A stretch of DNA of 64,000 nucleotides from Devosia lucknowensis (GTDB lineage: Bacteria > Pseudomonadota > Alphaproteobacteria > Rhizobiales > Devosiaceae): the NCBI RefSeq assembly GCF_900177655.1, contig NZ_FXWK01000001.1, positions 2,294,001-2,358,000 on the forward strand. Direction: 5' to 3'. Made by a program: the position numbers and the translations under genes. The notes beneath the pieces were generated by a model. The model did not search any database. It was not told the origin of the DNA and saw only the letters and a list, made by a program, of their open reading frames with translations. Every line of letters begins with the position of its first letter. The first letter of the stretch is position 1. Of the stretch, positions 8,260 through 17,006 are shown in pieces.

Positions 8260-9411
8260 CTAGGCCACCAGCGCCTGGGGCACGGCCTCGGCGATGAAGC
8301 CGCCGCCCAGCACTTCGCTGCTCTCGCTGTCATCGGCATAGAAGACGCAGGCCTGGCCCGGCGAGATGCCGTATTCGCCGCTCATCAGCGTGACATAGAC
8401 ATCGCTGCCCTGCATCTGGATGACGGCGGGCTGCGGGCCGCGGGTGGAGCGGACCTTGACCTCGACCGGTGCACCATTGCCAGCTGCCGCCTCGGCCAGG
8501 GGCATGCCGCCCAGCCAGTTGACATCGCGCAGGCGCACGGTGTGGGTCTTGAGCGCTTCGCGCGGACCGACGATGACCTGCATGGTGCGGTGATCGAGCT
8601 TGATCACGTAGAGCGGCTCGCCGGCGGCAATGCCCAGGCCCTTGCGCTGCCCGATGGTGTAATGGACGATGCCTTCGTGCTCGCCCAGCACCCGGCCATC
8701 GAGATGGACGATCTGGCCCTTGGCCAGCGCCTCGGGATGCATCCTGGCGATGATGTCGGCATACTTGCCCTGCGGCACGAAGCAGATGTCCTGGCTGTCG
8801 TGCTTTTCGGCGATTTCGAGACCCATGTCGCGCGCGTGCTGGCGCACTTCGGCCTTGCCCATGCCCCCCAGAGGAAAGCGCAGGAAATCGAGCTGGCTCT
8901 GCGTGGTGGCGAACAGGAAGTAGGACTGGTCGCGATCGTTGTCGACCGGCCGGAACAGATGCCGCTTGCCGTCGGCGCCGAGTCTGGTCTGCACATAGTG
9001 GCCGGTGGCCAGCACGTCGGCACCCAGATCCTGCGCGACCGTCATCAGGTCGACGAACTTGACCGACTGGTTGCAGGCGATGCACGGCACCGGCGTCTCA
9101 CCCTGCTGATAGGCATTGGCGAAGGGCTCGATGACCGCGTTCTTGAACCGCTCCTCGTAATCGAGGACATAGTGCGGGATGCCCAGCGTGGCGGCGACGC
9201 GGCGCGCATCGTGGATATCCTGCCCGGCGCAGCAGGCGCCCTTGCGGTGCACGGCCTCGCCGTGATCGTAAAGCTGCAGGGTGACGCCGACGACTTCATA
9301 ACCCTCGCGGGCGAGCAATCCGGCAACGACGGAGGAATCCACGCCCCCGGACATGGCGACGACGACGCGCGTGTCCTCTGGGCGCTTGGCAATATCAAGC
9401 GAGTTCAGCAT
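8260..9411 (-). CDS. mnmA: tRNA-specific 2-thiouridylase MnmA
   Basis: The 383-residue protein thiolates uridine-34 of the Lys, Glu and Gln tRNAs. An N-terminal PP-loop (MSGGVDSS) binds ATP, a first conserved cysteine lies in [11 protein letters not shown], and the second catalytic cysteine is in the [12 protein letters not shown] motif. The C-terminal beta-barrel region ([10 protein letters not shown]) is complete. Length is typical. It is a single gene, convergent with the small membrane-protein gene and divergent from the flagellar fliK gene. Identification is firm. Confidence 0.97.
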   Translation of the reverse strand: MLNSLDIAKRPEDTRVVVAMSGGVDSSVVAGLLAREGYEVVGVTLQLYDHGEAVHRKGACCAGQDIHDARRVAATLGIPHYVLDYEERFKNAVIEPFANAYQQGETPVPCIACNQSVKFVDLMTVAQDLGADVLATGHYVQTRLGADGKRHLFRPVDNDRDQSYFLFATTQSQLDFLRFPLGGMGKAEVRQHARDMGLEIAEKHDSQDICFVPQGKYADIIARMHPEALAKGQIVHLDGRVLGEHEGIVHYTIGQRKGLGIAAGEPLYVIKLDHRTMQVIVGPREALKTHTVRLRDVNWLGGMPLAEAAAGNGAPVEVKVRSTRGPQPAVIQMQGSDVYVTLMSGEYGISPGQACVFYADDSESSEVLGGGFIAEAVPQALVA

Positions 9412-9611
9412 TTCCTGGGTATCCGGTTGGGTTCAAGGGCCAGCGGCTACGATGTCGGGCTTCCATACGCAAAAGCGCCGCGCCTGTCCATCATCGCACC
9501 CGGCAGCTTTTGCCGCCTGCCCGGCAGGACTGCCCCGACGCCGGGGCCAAAGGCCGCTCGCGAACCAAGCTAAGAGCTTATGAGAACAGGGATTTCGAAA
9601 ATGCCGTGATC

Positions 9612-9627
9612 TGGCAAGGCTCTTGCA
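9612..9627 (+). promoter_or_regulatory. Sigma-54 promoter of fliK-flgD
   Basis: TGGCAAGGCTCTTGCA matches the -24/-12 consensus, with GG (9613-9614) and GC (9625-9626) separated by exactly 10 nt. The expected start point is near 9638, just downstream of an ATG at 9634 that therefore cannot be the fliK start. FlbD, the sigma-54 activator encoded at 18019, is the obvious activator. Confidence 0.75.
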
Positions 9628-9666
9628 TCGCTGATGCCGGATGAGTGTTTGTTCAGGGGCGCCCAA

Positions 9667-11313
9667 GTGGCTTCACATCTGACTGTTATCAGCGGTACCG
9701 GCGGCGCCAGCGCTTCTGCCCGGGCTTTTGCCGGCCAGCAGCCCAGCGCCCAGAACGCCACGACCGAACCGGGCGGGCTGATGGGACTGTTCTCGGCACT
9801 CCTCGGAAATGCCATGTCCACGGCACCCACCGCGCCTGCCGTCCCCGGCACAGTCGGCACCCAGGCAACCGGCGATCTCGACCTCGCCGGACTTTTCCGC
9901 CTCGGCCTCGACGGCAATTTCGGCGACGCCTCGGACGACGACACCGCCGACCCAGACGCCCTGGCCGCAGCCATCGACGGCCCGGTTGTGCCGGCCATCC
10001 CGGCCGAGCCCAAGCCCATGGTCGACTTCGTCGAGGCCCTCGGCGCGCTCAAGGCCAGCCTCGACAAGGGCGAACCGCTTGATCCCGAATTGCTCGAACA
10101 GGTGGAAGGCGCGCTGACCGCGCTTGCCGATGCACTTGGCCTTGAGCTCGACGACCTGCCGGTGCCCGACGATTTCGCCGCGCTGTTGCAGACGACCGGC
10201 GCCGATGAAACGGGTCTCGCCGGTGCCCTGACGCAGCTGCTGTCGCCGCTGGCCCAGTCGCTCGCGACGGCGACCCCGGCCACCAACGCCCAGGCCAGCA
10301 TCGATGCGTCGGCCACCAGCACGCAGCTGCAGGCACTGGGCGACAAGCTCGCCGCACTGCTCGGTGCCCTCGAAGACGGCAAGGTTTCCGCCGAAAAGCT
10401 GGCCGCTCTCGGCATGACGCCGGGCCAGCCGCTCGATGCGGACATCGAAGCCGCCCTCAGCCGCTTTGCCGCCGGCCTGTCGGCCCAGAACGCTGCGGTG
10501 CCCGATGAGCCGACCCTCGCCATGCCCACGCTCAAGGTGAGCGAACCGGTGCTGACGGGCAAGGCCGGCGATGCCCAGCAAGCCGATGCTCCCGAGCCGG
10601 TCCAGTCCGCCCCTGCCCCGGACCGCCAGGCCGATACCGGGCAGGACCGCACCGGCAGCGACGCACAGCAATCCGATCGCGGCCGCGACCGTCCCGAACC
10701 GGCGACGCGCGAAACGCGGACCGCAGCCCATGCCGCGCCCGCCGCGATGGACGCATCCAATACGCCGGCGCCGTCGGCCGATGCCAGCGTGCAGCAACCT
10801 GCTGGCGCACGCATCGATGCGACGGCCAATCCGCGCATCATCCAGGCCGGCTACCAGACCAGCCAGCAGCAGCTCAACCTGCCGCAGATCGCCTTCGAAC
10901 TGGCCCGGCAGGTCCAGGACGGCAATACGCGCTTCCAGATCCGCCTCGATCCGCCCGAACTCGGCCGCATCGACGTGCGCCTCGACATCAACGAATCCGG
11001 CCAGGTGCATGCACGCCTGACCGTCGAGAAGGCCGAGACGCTCGACCTGATGCAGCGCGACCAGCGCGGTCTCGAGCGTGCCCTGCAGCAGGCAGGGCTC
11101 GACAGCTCCAAGACCAATCTAGAATTTTCGCTCAAGCAGAACCCATTCGCCGGCCAGCAGGGCCAGATGGGTGACGGCAAGGGCCAGGGCGGCGCCGATG
11201 GCGGCGTGTCGGCCAATGACAATGGTGCGGGTGCAGCCGAGAGCGAGCAGCCGCCAATGGTCAATCTCTATCGTGGCGCGCTGCAGGCCAGCGGCGTCAA
11301 CATCATCGCGTAA
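9667..11313 (+). CDS. fliK: Flagellar hook-length control protein FliK
   Basis: The 548-residue protein is Ala/Asp/Pro-rich and low in complexity for most of its length, as expected of the FliK ruler. It ends in a recognisable Flg_hook domain (LPQIAFELARQVQDGN, then RLDPPELGRIDVRLDINESG and a Gln-rich tail). It measures hook length and switches the export gate to late substrates. The GTG at 9667 is chosen because AGGGGCG lies about 5 nt upstream and because the predicted sigma-54 start point (~9638) excludes the ATG at 9634. flgD follows after 12 bp. The N-terminal two-thirds would be hard to recognise without the C-terminal domain. Confidence 0.9.
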   Translation: MASHLTVISGTGGASASARAFAGQQPSAQNATTEPGGLMGLFSALLGNAMSTAPTAPAVPGTVGTQATGDLDLAGLFRLGLDGNFGDASDDDTADPDALAAAIDGPVVPAIPAEPKPMVDFVEALGALKASLDKGEPLDPELLEQVEGALTALADALGLELDDLPVPDDFAALLQTTGADETGLAGALTQLLSPLAQSLATATPATNAQASIDASATSTQLQALGDKLAALLGALEDGKVSAEKLAALGMTPGQPLDADIEAALSRFAAGLSAQNAAVPDEPTLAMPTLKVSEPVLTGKAGDAQQADAPEPVQSAPAPDRQADTGQDRTGSDAQQSDRGRDRPEPATRETRTAAHAAPAAMDASNTPAPSADASVQQPAGARIDATANPRIIQAGYQTSQQQLNLPQIAFELARQVQDGNTRFQIRLDPPELGRIDVRLDINESGQVHARLTVEKAETLDLMQRDQRGLERALQQAGLDSSKTNLEFSLKQNPFAGQQGQMGDGKGQGGADGGVSANDNGAGAAESEQPPMVNLYRGALQASGVNIIA

Positions 11314-11325
11314 GGAGTAGGTGTC

Positions 11326-12033
11326 ATGGCAATCGATGGCGTTTCCGGCTCGAGCTCGGCCAGTGCGAAGAACGCAGCGTCGCGCACGACGATCGCGCAG
11401 AACTTCGACACCTTTCTGTCGATCCTGACGACGCAGCTGCGCAACCAGAACCCGCTCGATCCGCTGGACACCAACCAGTTTACCCAGCAGCTGGTGCAGT
11501 TCACCGGCGTCGAGCAGCAGCTCAAGACCAACGATTTCCTCGAAGCGCTGCTGCTCAATACGCAGAATGCGGGCCGCTCGGACGCCGTGTCCTATATCGG
11601 CAAGGAAGTCACCGCGTCGGGCGAGACCGCCGAACTCAAGGAAGGCGGCGCCTACTGGGCCTACAATGCCGATGCCAACGTCGCCAACGCGACCGTGACC
11701 ATCAAGAACGCATCCGGCCAGATCGTCTACTCGGAGAATGGCTCGCTCAATGCCGGTCCAGGCAACTTCCTGTGGGATGGCATGGGCACCGACGGCACCA
11801 AGAAGCCCGATGGCATCTATACCATCGAGATCAAGGGCACGAACCTGGCGGGCAATACCGTCAAGGTGTCGACCTCTTCGGTGGGCGTGGTCACGGCCGT
11901 CGATTTCTCCGGCAAGGAGCCGATGCTGACCGTCGGCAAGAACAAGGTCGCCCTGTCCGATATCACCAGCATCCGCCAGGTAACCCAGTCGACGCCTGCT
12001 CCCACCCCGACACCGGAAGAAACCGACAGCTGA
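11326..12033 (+). CDS. flgD: Flagellar hook-assembly (hook cap) protein FlgD
   Basis: The 235-residue protein has the conserved FlgD N-terminal segment (FLSILTTQLRNQNPLDPLD then TNQFTQQLVQFTGVEQQL), a Gly/Asn-rich centre with the FlgD Ig-like domain (GNFLWDGMGTDG), and a C-terminal Tudor-like part. It caps the growing hook and is discarded afterwards. An AAGGAG ribosome site precedes the ATG. It forms an operon with fliK, 12 bp upstream, probably expressed from the sigma-54 promoter at 9612. Confidence 0.96.
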   Translation: MAIDGVSGSSSASAKNAASRTTIAQNFDTFLSILTTQLRNQNPLDPLDTNQFTQQLVQFTGVEQQLKTNDFLEALLLNTQNAGRSDAVSYIGKEVTASGETAELKEGGAYWAYNADANVANATVTIKNASGQIVYSENGSLNAGPGNFLWDGMGTDGTKKPDGIYTIEIKGTNLAGNTVKVSTSSVGVVTAVDFSGKEPMLTVGKNKVALSDITSIRQVTQSTPAPTPTPEETDS

Positions 12034-12133
12034 GCTCTGGCACACCCATAGCGGCCCTCAAGTCGAAGCCGGAGAACGGCACATTTTGTGCTGGCGGTGG
12101 TGCTTAAGGTTACAGGTCCCAAACATAGCTCCA

Positions 12134-12224
12134 CCCTCGGGCCTGACCCGAGGGCTACTCGACACGCGCCCACCTGCAACAATGTGTTCGCTGACAGACC
12201 CTCGGGGTCGAAGCCCGAGGGCGG
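12134..12224. repeat. CCCTCGG/CCGAGGG REP-like palindrome pair
   Basis: Two hairpins with arms CCCTCGG and CCGAGGG lie about 70 bp apart in the flgD-sciP spacer. A related single copy (CCCTCGGATCAGGTCCGAGGG, split as arm, 7-nt loop, arm) occurs near 25675 between two unrelated genes. This supports a dispersed repeat family rather than a local operator. Confidence 0.6.
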
Positions 12225-12316
12225 AACCGTGGATGGTTGAGAGGGTGCGCGCGGTTTCGGCTGGGAAATCGCCGATTGCATTTTGCAGCACAATTGATTG
12301 AAACGGCTCGCGTTTC

Positions 12317-12353
12317 TTAACCTGTTGTAAGTTTCCCCTTAGGGGTATTTTAA
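12317..12353 (+). promoter_or_regulatory. Two CtrA-like boxes upstream of sciP
   Basis: The CtrA consensus is TTAA-N7-TTAA. Here TTAA-CCTGTTG-TAAG (12317-12331) matches partly, and TTAG-GGGTATT-TTAA (12339-12353) matches 7 of 8 defined bases. They lie 53-89 bp before the sciP start. CtrA activates sciP in Caulobacter, so this closes the known feedback loop by analogy. Confidence 0.5.
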
Positions 12354-12405
12354 GCTCACTGCCCTACTCTCAGGCTCATATGGTCAGGTTTGAGTAGAGA
12401 GTAAA

Positions 12406-12684
12406 ATGACCGTACAGATGCGTCCTCGCGTGAAGTACGTAATTGGTCCAGACGGCAGCCCGCTCACGATTGCGGACCTTCCGCCTGCCAATACGAGACG
12501 GTGGGTTATCCGCCGCAAGGCCGAAGTTGTCGCTGCCGTTCGCGGTGGCCTGCTCAGCCTTGAAGAAGCCTGTGAGCGGTATACGCTCAGTGTCGACGAA
12601 TTCCTGAACTGGCAGGCCGCCATCGACAAACACGGCTTGGCAGGTCTGCGGACCACCTGGATCCAGCATTACCGGGAAGGGTGA
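12406..12684 (+). CDS. sciP: CtrA inhibitor SciP (DUF1153)
   Basis: The 92-residue protein matches SciP/DUF1153 along its length, with the conserved opening RVKYVIGPDGSPLTIADLPP, the RRWVIRRKAEVVAAVRGGLL helices and the ERYTLSVDEFLNWQ segment. In Caulobacter SciP binds DNA and CtrA and blocks CtrA from recruiting RNA polymerase, restricting CtrA-activated genes to part of the cell cycle. It sits between the fliK-flgD and fliF flagellar operons, many of which are CtrA targets in related bacteria. Its stop codon lies inside the first arm of a structured three-way palindrome. Confidence 0.95.
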   Translation: MTVQMRPRVKYVIGPDGSPLTIADLPPANTRRWVIRRKAEVVAAVRGGLLSLEEACERYTLSVDEFLNWQAAIDKHGLAGLRTTWIQHYREG

Positions 12685-12740
12685 TCCTCGACCGCCGTTG
12701 GCGGTCAAATCTGTCCGGTGGACAGATTTGAGAGGATCAC
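12681..12740 (+). repeat. Three-way-junction palindrome at the sciP 3' end
   Basis: A 9-bp outer stem (GTGATCCTC 12681-12689 with GAGGATCAC 12732-12740) encloses two perfect hairpins: 7 bp with a GTT loop (12690-12706) and 10 bp with a GGT loop (12707-12729). Only two bases are unpaired at the junction. The sciP stop codon TGA is part of the outer stem. Confidence 0.7.
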
Positions 12741-12789
12741 GCTTCGAGCTTCGCGAGAAGCCGGGCCGGATCATCGGTAGAATGAACCA

Positions 12790-12822
12790 AACCCGCTGGA
12801 GCCATCCGGCGGGTTTTGTTTA
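12790..12822 (+). terminator. Intrinsic terminator downstream of sciP
   Basis: An 11-bp stem (790-800 with 805-815 of the 12 kb block, AACCCGC.. / GCGGGTT with one T-G pair) and a GCCA loop are followed by TTTTGTTTAT. It lies about 105 bp after the sciP stop, beyond the three-way palindrome. Confidence 0.75.
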
Positions 12823-12966
12823 TGGTCGTGCAAAGCGCCCCCTCCTAAGTTTCGCTACGGCCTGGCGGCCTAGCTTCACTACCCTCCCCTATAGGGCAGG
12901 GTGACATCGGGGTTTGGGCACAATCGTGGTGACCACCTTCCTGCTTGAGGGTGATGCAGCAGAGTT

Positions 12967-13500
12967 TCAGCCCAGGATTTTGGCACGACGTTTCGCGGCC
13001 GTCTGCTCGTCCTCTTCGAACCAGCCCAGATACGTGCCGTCGTCATCCCAGTCGATGATCCTGCCGTTCCTGACGATGATGGCGATGAGATTGTTGGCCG
13101 CGCTTTCGATCTTGATCTGGGCAAACCGGCTCTCGAATTCGTCCATGACCTGGACGCCGCGGACCACGCTCTTGCGGAGCGCATCATCGGGGCCTGCAAT
13201 GCCGAAGTCGCGCAGATGTGCCTCAAGCGGCGTTTCGCCCGCTTCGGCCTCGACCCCGTAGTCTGCCACCTGGAAGGCAAAGTTCGCCTCGTCCCAGAGC
13301 ATGGACGCGATCCGCTCGATGTGGCTGCGTGGCAAGGCGAGCACGTCGCGGACAGTGGCTTCCATTTTTTCGGTAACCACAGGACCTGCGCGGTCTGCGG
13401 GAAAGAGCGTGAAGGGCAGCTCAGCGTCGAACAGATCGACGTGGAGGGTCAAGTGCCCCATGTCGTATCCGTCCCAATGCGTTTTTGCGGCAATATCCAT
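12967..13500 (-). CDS. Conserved hypothetical protein (DUF6985-like)
   Basis: The 177-residue protein is acidic, has no signal peptide or transmembrane helix, and ends in DWDDDGTYLGWFEEDEQTAAK and a basic tail. The pattern (an N-terminal DLFDAELPFTLF strand region and a C-terminal NGRIIDWDDDGTYLG hairpin) resembles small DUF6985-type proteins of unknown function, but I hold this assignment loosely. The ATG at 13500 is used because it follows the upstream GST stop by one base and has AGGAG upstream. It is the second gene of a two-gene minus-strand operon. Confidence 0.6.
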   Translation of the reverse strand: MDIAAKTHWDGYDMGHLTLHVDLFDAELPFTLFPADRAGPVVTEKMEATVRDVLALPRSHIERIASMLWDEANFAFQVADYGVEAEAGETPLEAHLRDFGIAGPDDALRKSVVRGVQVMDEFESRFAQIKIESAANNLIAIIVRNGRIIDWDDDGTYLGWFEEDEQTAAKRRAKILG

Positions 13501-13501
13501 G

Positions 13502-14131
13502 CTATGGCGTCTCCTGGCCCATCCAGCGCGCACCTGCCGGGCGTCCGCGCAGGCGCTGATAGTAATCCTCCGTAGCGGGCATGACCGGCTTGTCGAAGGG
13601 CGTCATGAACCAGCGATGGCATGAAAGACCCAGCGCGATATCGGCTATGGTGAAATCCGCACCGACGATGAAGCCTTCGCCCTTGGCCAGCGCGGCTTCC
13701 AGAATGCCCATCTTCCCCGTCCAGCGCGCCACACTGGCATCGATCTGCGCATGGTCGGAATAGTCAGGGTTGCGGCGCAACAGGGCGTTCACAGCGTAGC
13801 CCCAGGGTGGATTGAGCTCGGTCGCCTGCCAGCCCAGCCATTGCAGCACATGGCCACGGGACCGGAGATCGGTCGGCAAGAGCGCACCGCTGACGTCCTT
13901 TTCGGCGAGGTACACGAGGATGGCATTGCTTTCCCACATGGAAAAATCGCCATCGATCAGCACGGGCACCTGCCCGTTGGGATTACGCGCCAGAAATTCG
14001 GGCACGTTGGGATCGGCCAGGGGCAGGCCCCAGTCCTCCCGCTCATAGGCGAGACCCATTTCTTCCAGGGCCCAGAGCACCTTTCGGACATTGATCGACG
14101 TCACCCGGCCAAGCACGCGCATGCCATTCAT
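13502..14131 (-). CDS. Glutathione S-transferase family protein
   Basis: The 209-residue protein has a thioredoxin-like N-terminal domain (RVTSINVRKVLWALEEMGLAY then NPNGQVPVLIDGD and WESNAILVYLA, the glutathione-binding cis-Pro and Glu/Ser positions) and an all-helical C-terminal domain. The catalytic Ser is probably Ser13 in TSINVRK. Such enzymes conjugate or reduce electrophiles with glutathione; the substrate is unknown. It is divergent from the fliF operon across 145 bp and followed one base later by a hypothetical gene. Confidence 0.92.
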   Translation of the reverse strand: MNGMRVLGRVTSINVRKVLWALEEMGLAYEREDWGLPLADPNVPEFLARNPNGQVPVLIDGDFSMWESNAILVYLAEKDVSGALLPTDLRSRGHVLQWLGWQATELNPPWGYAVNALLRRNPDYSDHAQIDASVARWTGKMGILEAALAKGEGFIVGADFTIADIALGLSCHRWFMTPFDKPVMPATEDYYQRLRGRPAGARWMGQETP

Positions 14132-14187
14132 CCCTTGTTAACTGAACCCGGCAGTTCTTGCCTAAATTCGCAAGCTGCGACAGCCGG

Positions 14188-14202
14188 TTAATACATTGTT
14201 TA
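14188..14202 (+). promoter_or_regulatory. CtrA-like box upstream of fliF
   Basis: TTAA-TACATTG-TTTA matches the TTAA-N7-TTAA consensus at 7 of 8 positions, 75-89 bp before the fliF GTG. The Caulobacter fliF operon promoter is directly activated by CtrA, so the placement agrees with the known circuit. No sigma-54 -24/-12 pair with correct spacing was found in this spacer. Confidence 0.5.
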
Positions 14203-14276
14203 CCATCCGGTAGGTAATTTTTGCCCATCGGTTCTGGGGGCACCAGCGACCGCAGCATGTAGACCAGAGTGGCGGC

Positions 14277-15908
14277 GTGGACAGTCTAACCAAACTCATC
14301 AACCGGATCGGCCTGCCCCGCATCGCCGCCATGGTCATCGTGGCCGTGTTGATGCTGGGCTTTTTCGCCTTCCTGATCATGCGCTCGCAAACCCCCAACC
14401 TGGCGCCGCTCTATTCCGGGCTGAGCCTGGAAGACTCGTCGGCGATCGTAACCGAGCTGCAAACGCTTAACATCCCCTACGAATTGCGCGGCGAAGGCGA
14501 CACGATTCTGATCCCGCGCGACCAGATCACCACCACCCGCATGTCGCTGGCCGGCGAAGGCCTGCCCAGCCGCGGCCAGGTCGGCTACGAGATCTTCGAC
14601 CAGCAGTCGACGCTGGGCGCCACGAGCTTTGTCCAGAACATCAACAACGTCCGCGCCCTCGAAGGCGAGCTGGCCCGTACTATCGGTTCGCTCAATCGAA
14701 TCACCGGCGCGCGCGTGCATCTGGTGCTGCCCGAACGCGAACTGTTCCGCCGCGAGCGCAAGGACCCGTCGGCCTCGATCGTCCTCACCACCCGCGGCGA
14801 ACTGTCGGCGGGCGAAATCCGGGCCATCCAGCATCTTGTCGCGTCGGCCATCGAAGGTCTCGCTCCGAGCCGCGTGTCCATCGTCGACGACCAGGGCAAC
14901 CTCCTGGCTTCGGGCGCAGGCGACGATGCCGACGGCATCGTGACCGCACAGAACGACGAGCGCACGCTGGGCTTCGAAAACCGTCTGCGGACCCGCGTCG
15001 AGGACATGCTGGCCAATGTCGTCGGCGGTGGCCGTGCCCGCGTCGAGGTGTCGGCCGAGCTCGACTTCAATCGCTCGACAACCACCCAGGAAAGCTTCGA
15101 CCCGGAATCGCAGGTCGTGCGCTCGACACAGACGCGGGAAACCGAAAACCTCACCGGCGGCAACAATGGCCAGGTGACGGTTGCCAACGAATTGCCGGGC
15201 GCCAGCCAGAACAACGGCGCCGCAGGCGTCACCGACCAAGGCAAGTCGAGCGAGGAAATCGTCAACTACGAGATTTCCAAGACCACCCAGACCAACGTGA
15301 CCGAGGCCGGCGCCGTCAAGCGCCTGTCGGTGGCCGTGGTGGTCGATGGCACCTATGCCGACGACGGCGCCGGCAACCTGACCTATACCCCGCGCACCGC
15401 CGACGAGATTGCCCAGATCCAGACCCTCGTGCGCTCCGCCGTCGGCTTCTCGGCTGAACGCGGCGACAGCGTCGAAGTCGTCAACATGCAGTTCGCCGAG
15501 CGTCCCGACCTTGCTCCGCTCGGGACAGAAGCAAACGGCGGCCTTCTGGACTTCACCCGCGACGACATCATGAACGGCGCCGAAATGGCGGTGACGCTGC
15601 TGATCGCGCTGGCCCTCGTGTTCTTCATCATGCGCCCGCTGCTCAAGAAGGCACTGACACCCGAAACCCAGCCGCTGGCGCTGCCCGTGGCGGCCGAGGT
15701 CGGCCATCATGGCGTGCTCGGGGCCGACGGCCAGGTGATTGCCGAACCTGAGGCGCCACCGCGCGACAAGACCCCGGCATGGGTGGCCAATGCCAAGTCC
15801 ATGGGCGAAACCCAGCTCCAGACCCTCAAGACGGTCGGGACGCTGGTCGAGGAAAATCCAAAGCAGGCCGCGCTGATCGTGCGCGACTGGCTCGGTAACG
15901 CGGCGTAA
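14277..15908 (+). CDS. fliF: Flagellar MS-ring protein FliF
   Basis: The 543-residue protein has an N-terminal transmembrane helix (about 16-38, [19 protein letters not shown]), the ring-building motif region ([18 protein letters not shown] and the conserved [17 protein letters not shown]), a long periplasmic middle, a second helix near residue 435-460 ([15 protein letters not shown]) and a cytoplasmic tail that contacts FliG ([17 protein letters not shown]). FliF nucleates assembly of the basal body. The start is GTG. It heads a compact run of fliF, fliG, fliH, fliN and flbD, the same order as in Caulobacter. Confidence 0.97.
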   Translation: MDSLTKLINRIGLPRIAAMVIVAVLMLGFFAFLIMRSQTPNLAPLYSGLSLEDSSAIVTELQTLNIPYELRGEGDTILIPRDQITTTRMSLAGEGLPSRGQVGYEIFDQQSTLGATSFVQNINNVRALEGELARTIGSLNRITGARVHLVLPERELFRRERKDPSASIVLTTRGELSAGEIRAIQHLVASAIEGLAPSRVSIVDDQGNLLASGAGDDADGIVTAQNDERTLGFENRLRTRVEDMLANVVGGGRARVEVSAELDFNRSTTTQESFDPESQVVRSTQTRETENLTGGNNGQVTVANELPGASQNNGAAGVTDQGKSSEEIVNYEISKTTQTNVTEAGAVKRLSVAVVVDGTYADDGAGNLTYTPRTADEIAQIQTLVRSAVGFSAERGDSVEVVNMQFAERPDLAPLGTEANGGLLDFTRDDIMNGAEMAVTLLIALALVFFIMRPLLKKALTPETQPLALPVAAEVGHHGVLGADGQVIAEPEAPPRDKTPAWVANAKSMGETQLQTLKTVGTLVEENPKQAALIVRDWLGNAA

Positions 15909-15913
15909 GATCG

Positions 15914-17002
15914 ATGGCACTCGTTTCACAATCCAGCCCAGAAGCCATCGCCGCCTCCACCCCCATGCCGATGGCCGGCGCGCAGCTGCAGGTGGGCGGC
16001 GAACAGCGCCTGCTCAAAGGCGACGAAAAAGCCGCGGCGCTGCTGCTGGCCCTCGGACCCGATTACGGCAAGCCGATCTTCGACGAACTCGACGAGCTCG
16101 AGGTCAAGCAGCTCTCGCGCGCCATGGTGCGCCTCGGGCCCATTACCCAGGAAATGCTCGACGACCTGATGATCGAATTCGTCACGACGATTTCGTCCAA
16201 CGGCTCGCTCTCGGGCAATACCGACACGACCGAACGCCTGCTGCTGAGCTTTCTCAGCCAGGACAAGGTCGACGCCATCATGGAAGAAATCCGCGGCCCG
16301 GCCGGCCGCAACATGTGGGAGAAGCTCTCCAACGTGCAGGCCGACGTGCTGGCCGCCTACCTCAAGAACGAATACCCCCAGACCATCGCCGTGGTCCTTT
16401 CCAAGATCGCCACTGAGCACGCGTCCAAGGTGCTCGCCGTGCTGCCCGAGGAACTGGCCATGGACGTGGTCGCCCGCATGCTCGGGCTCGACCCGGTGCA
16501 GAAGGAAATCCTCGAAAAGATCGAGATGACCCTCAGGACCGAATTCATGTCGACGCTCAACCACACCAAGCGCCGCGACAGCCACGAGCAGATGGCCGAA
16601 ATCTTCAACGCCTTCGATCGCCAGACCGAGGCGCGGTTCATCACTAATCTCGAAGAGGTCAACCGCGACGACGCCGAGCGCATCAAGCAGCTCATGTTCA
16701 CCTTCGAGGACCTGGCCAAGCTCGACATGTCGGCCATTCAGACGCTGCTTTCCAAGCTCGACAAGCGCGACTTGGCGCTGGCGCTCAAGGGCGCCAACGA
16801 ACAGGTCAAGGAAAGCTTCTTCTCCAATATGTCGAGCCGTGCCGCCAAGCTGCTGCAGGACGACATGGCGGGCATGGGGCCGGTGCGTCTCAAGGACGTC
16901 GACGAGGCCCAGACCCGCATGGTCGCCACGGCCAAGGATCTCGCCGCCAAGGGCGAAATCCTGATCATGAAGTCCAAATCCGACGACCAGATGATTGCGT
17001 GA
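15914..17002 (+). CDS. fliG: Flagellar motor switch protein FliG
   Basis: The 362-residue protein contains the three FliG domains: an N-terminal part that docks on FliF ([19 protein letters not shown]), a middle domain, and the C-terminal torque domain with charged residues and the [20 protein letters not shown] segment. It transmits stator contact and rotor switching. It starts 6 bp after fliF and is followed by fliH. The first ~35 residues before the conserved domain are Ala/Pro-rich and may be poorly conserved. Confidence 0.97.
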   Translation: MALVSQSSPEAIAASTPMPMAGAQLQVGGEQRLLKGDEKAAALLLALGPDYGKPIFDELDELEVKQLSRAMVRLGPITQEMLDDLMIEFVTTISSNGSLSGNTDTTERLLLSFLSQDKVDAIMEEIRGPAGRNMWEKLSNVQADVLAAYLKNEYPQTIAVVLSKIATEHASKVLAVLPEELAMDVVARMLGLDPVQKEILEKIEMTLRTEFMSTLNHTKRRDSHEQMAEIFNAFDRQTEARFITNLEEVNRDDAERIKQLMFTFEDLAKLDMSAIQTLLSKLDKRDLALALKGANEQVKESFFSNMSSRAAKLLQDDMAGMGPVRLKDVDEAQTRMVATAKDLAAKGEILIMKSKSDDQMIA

Positions 17003-17006
17003 CGCC

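Larger units (their letters stand above)
12034..12405. other. flgD-sciP intergenic region: palindromic repeats and sciP promoter
   Basis: This 372-bp spacer holds two CCCTCGG...CCGAGGG palindromes (about 12134-12155 and 12201-12224) and then an AT-richer stretch (12300-12360) with two CtrA-like motifs ahead of sciP. No open frame with coding character was seen. Confidence 0.6.

Noticed and set aside
9634..9666. ATG at 9634 as fliK start
   Set aside because: It lies upstream of the predicted sigma-54 transcription start and lacks a good ribosome site; the GTG at 9667 has one.
14132..14276. Sigma-54 promoter before fliF
   Set aside because: GG and GC pairs present have spacing of 8 rather than 10 nt.
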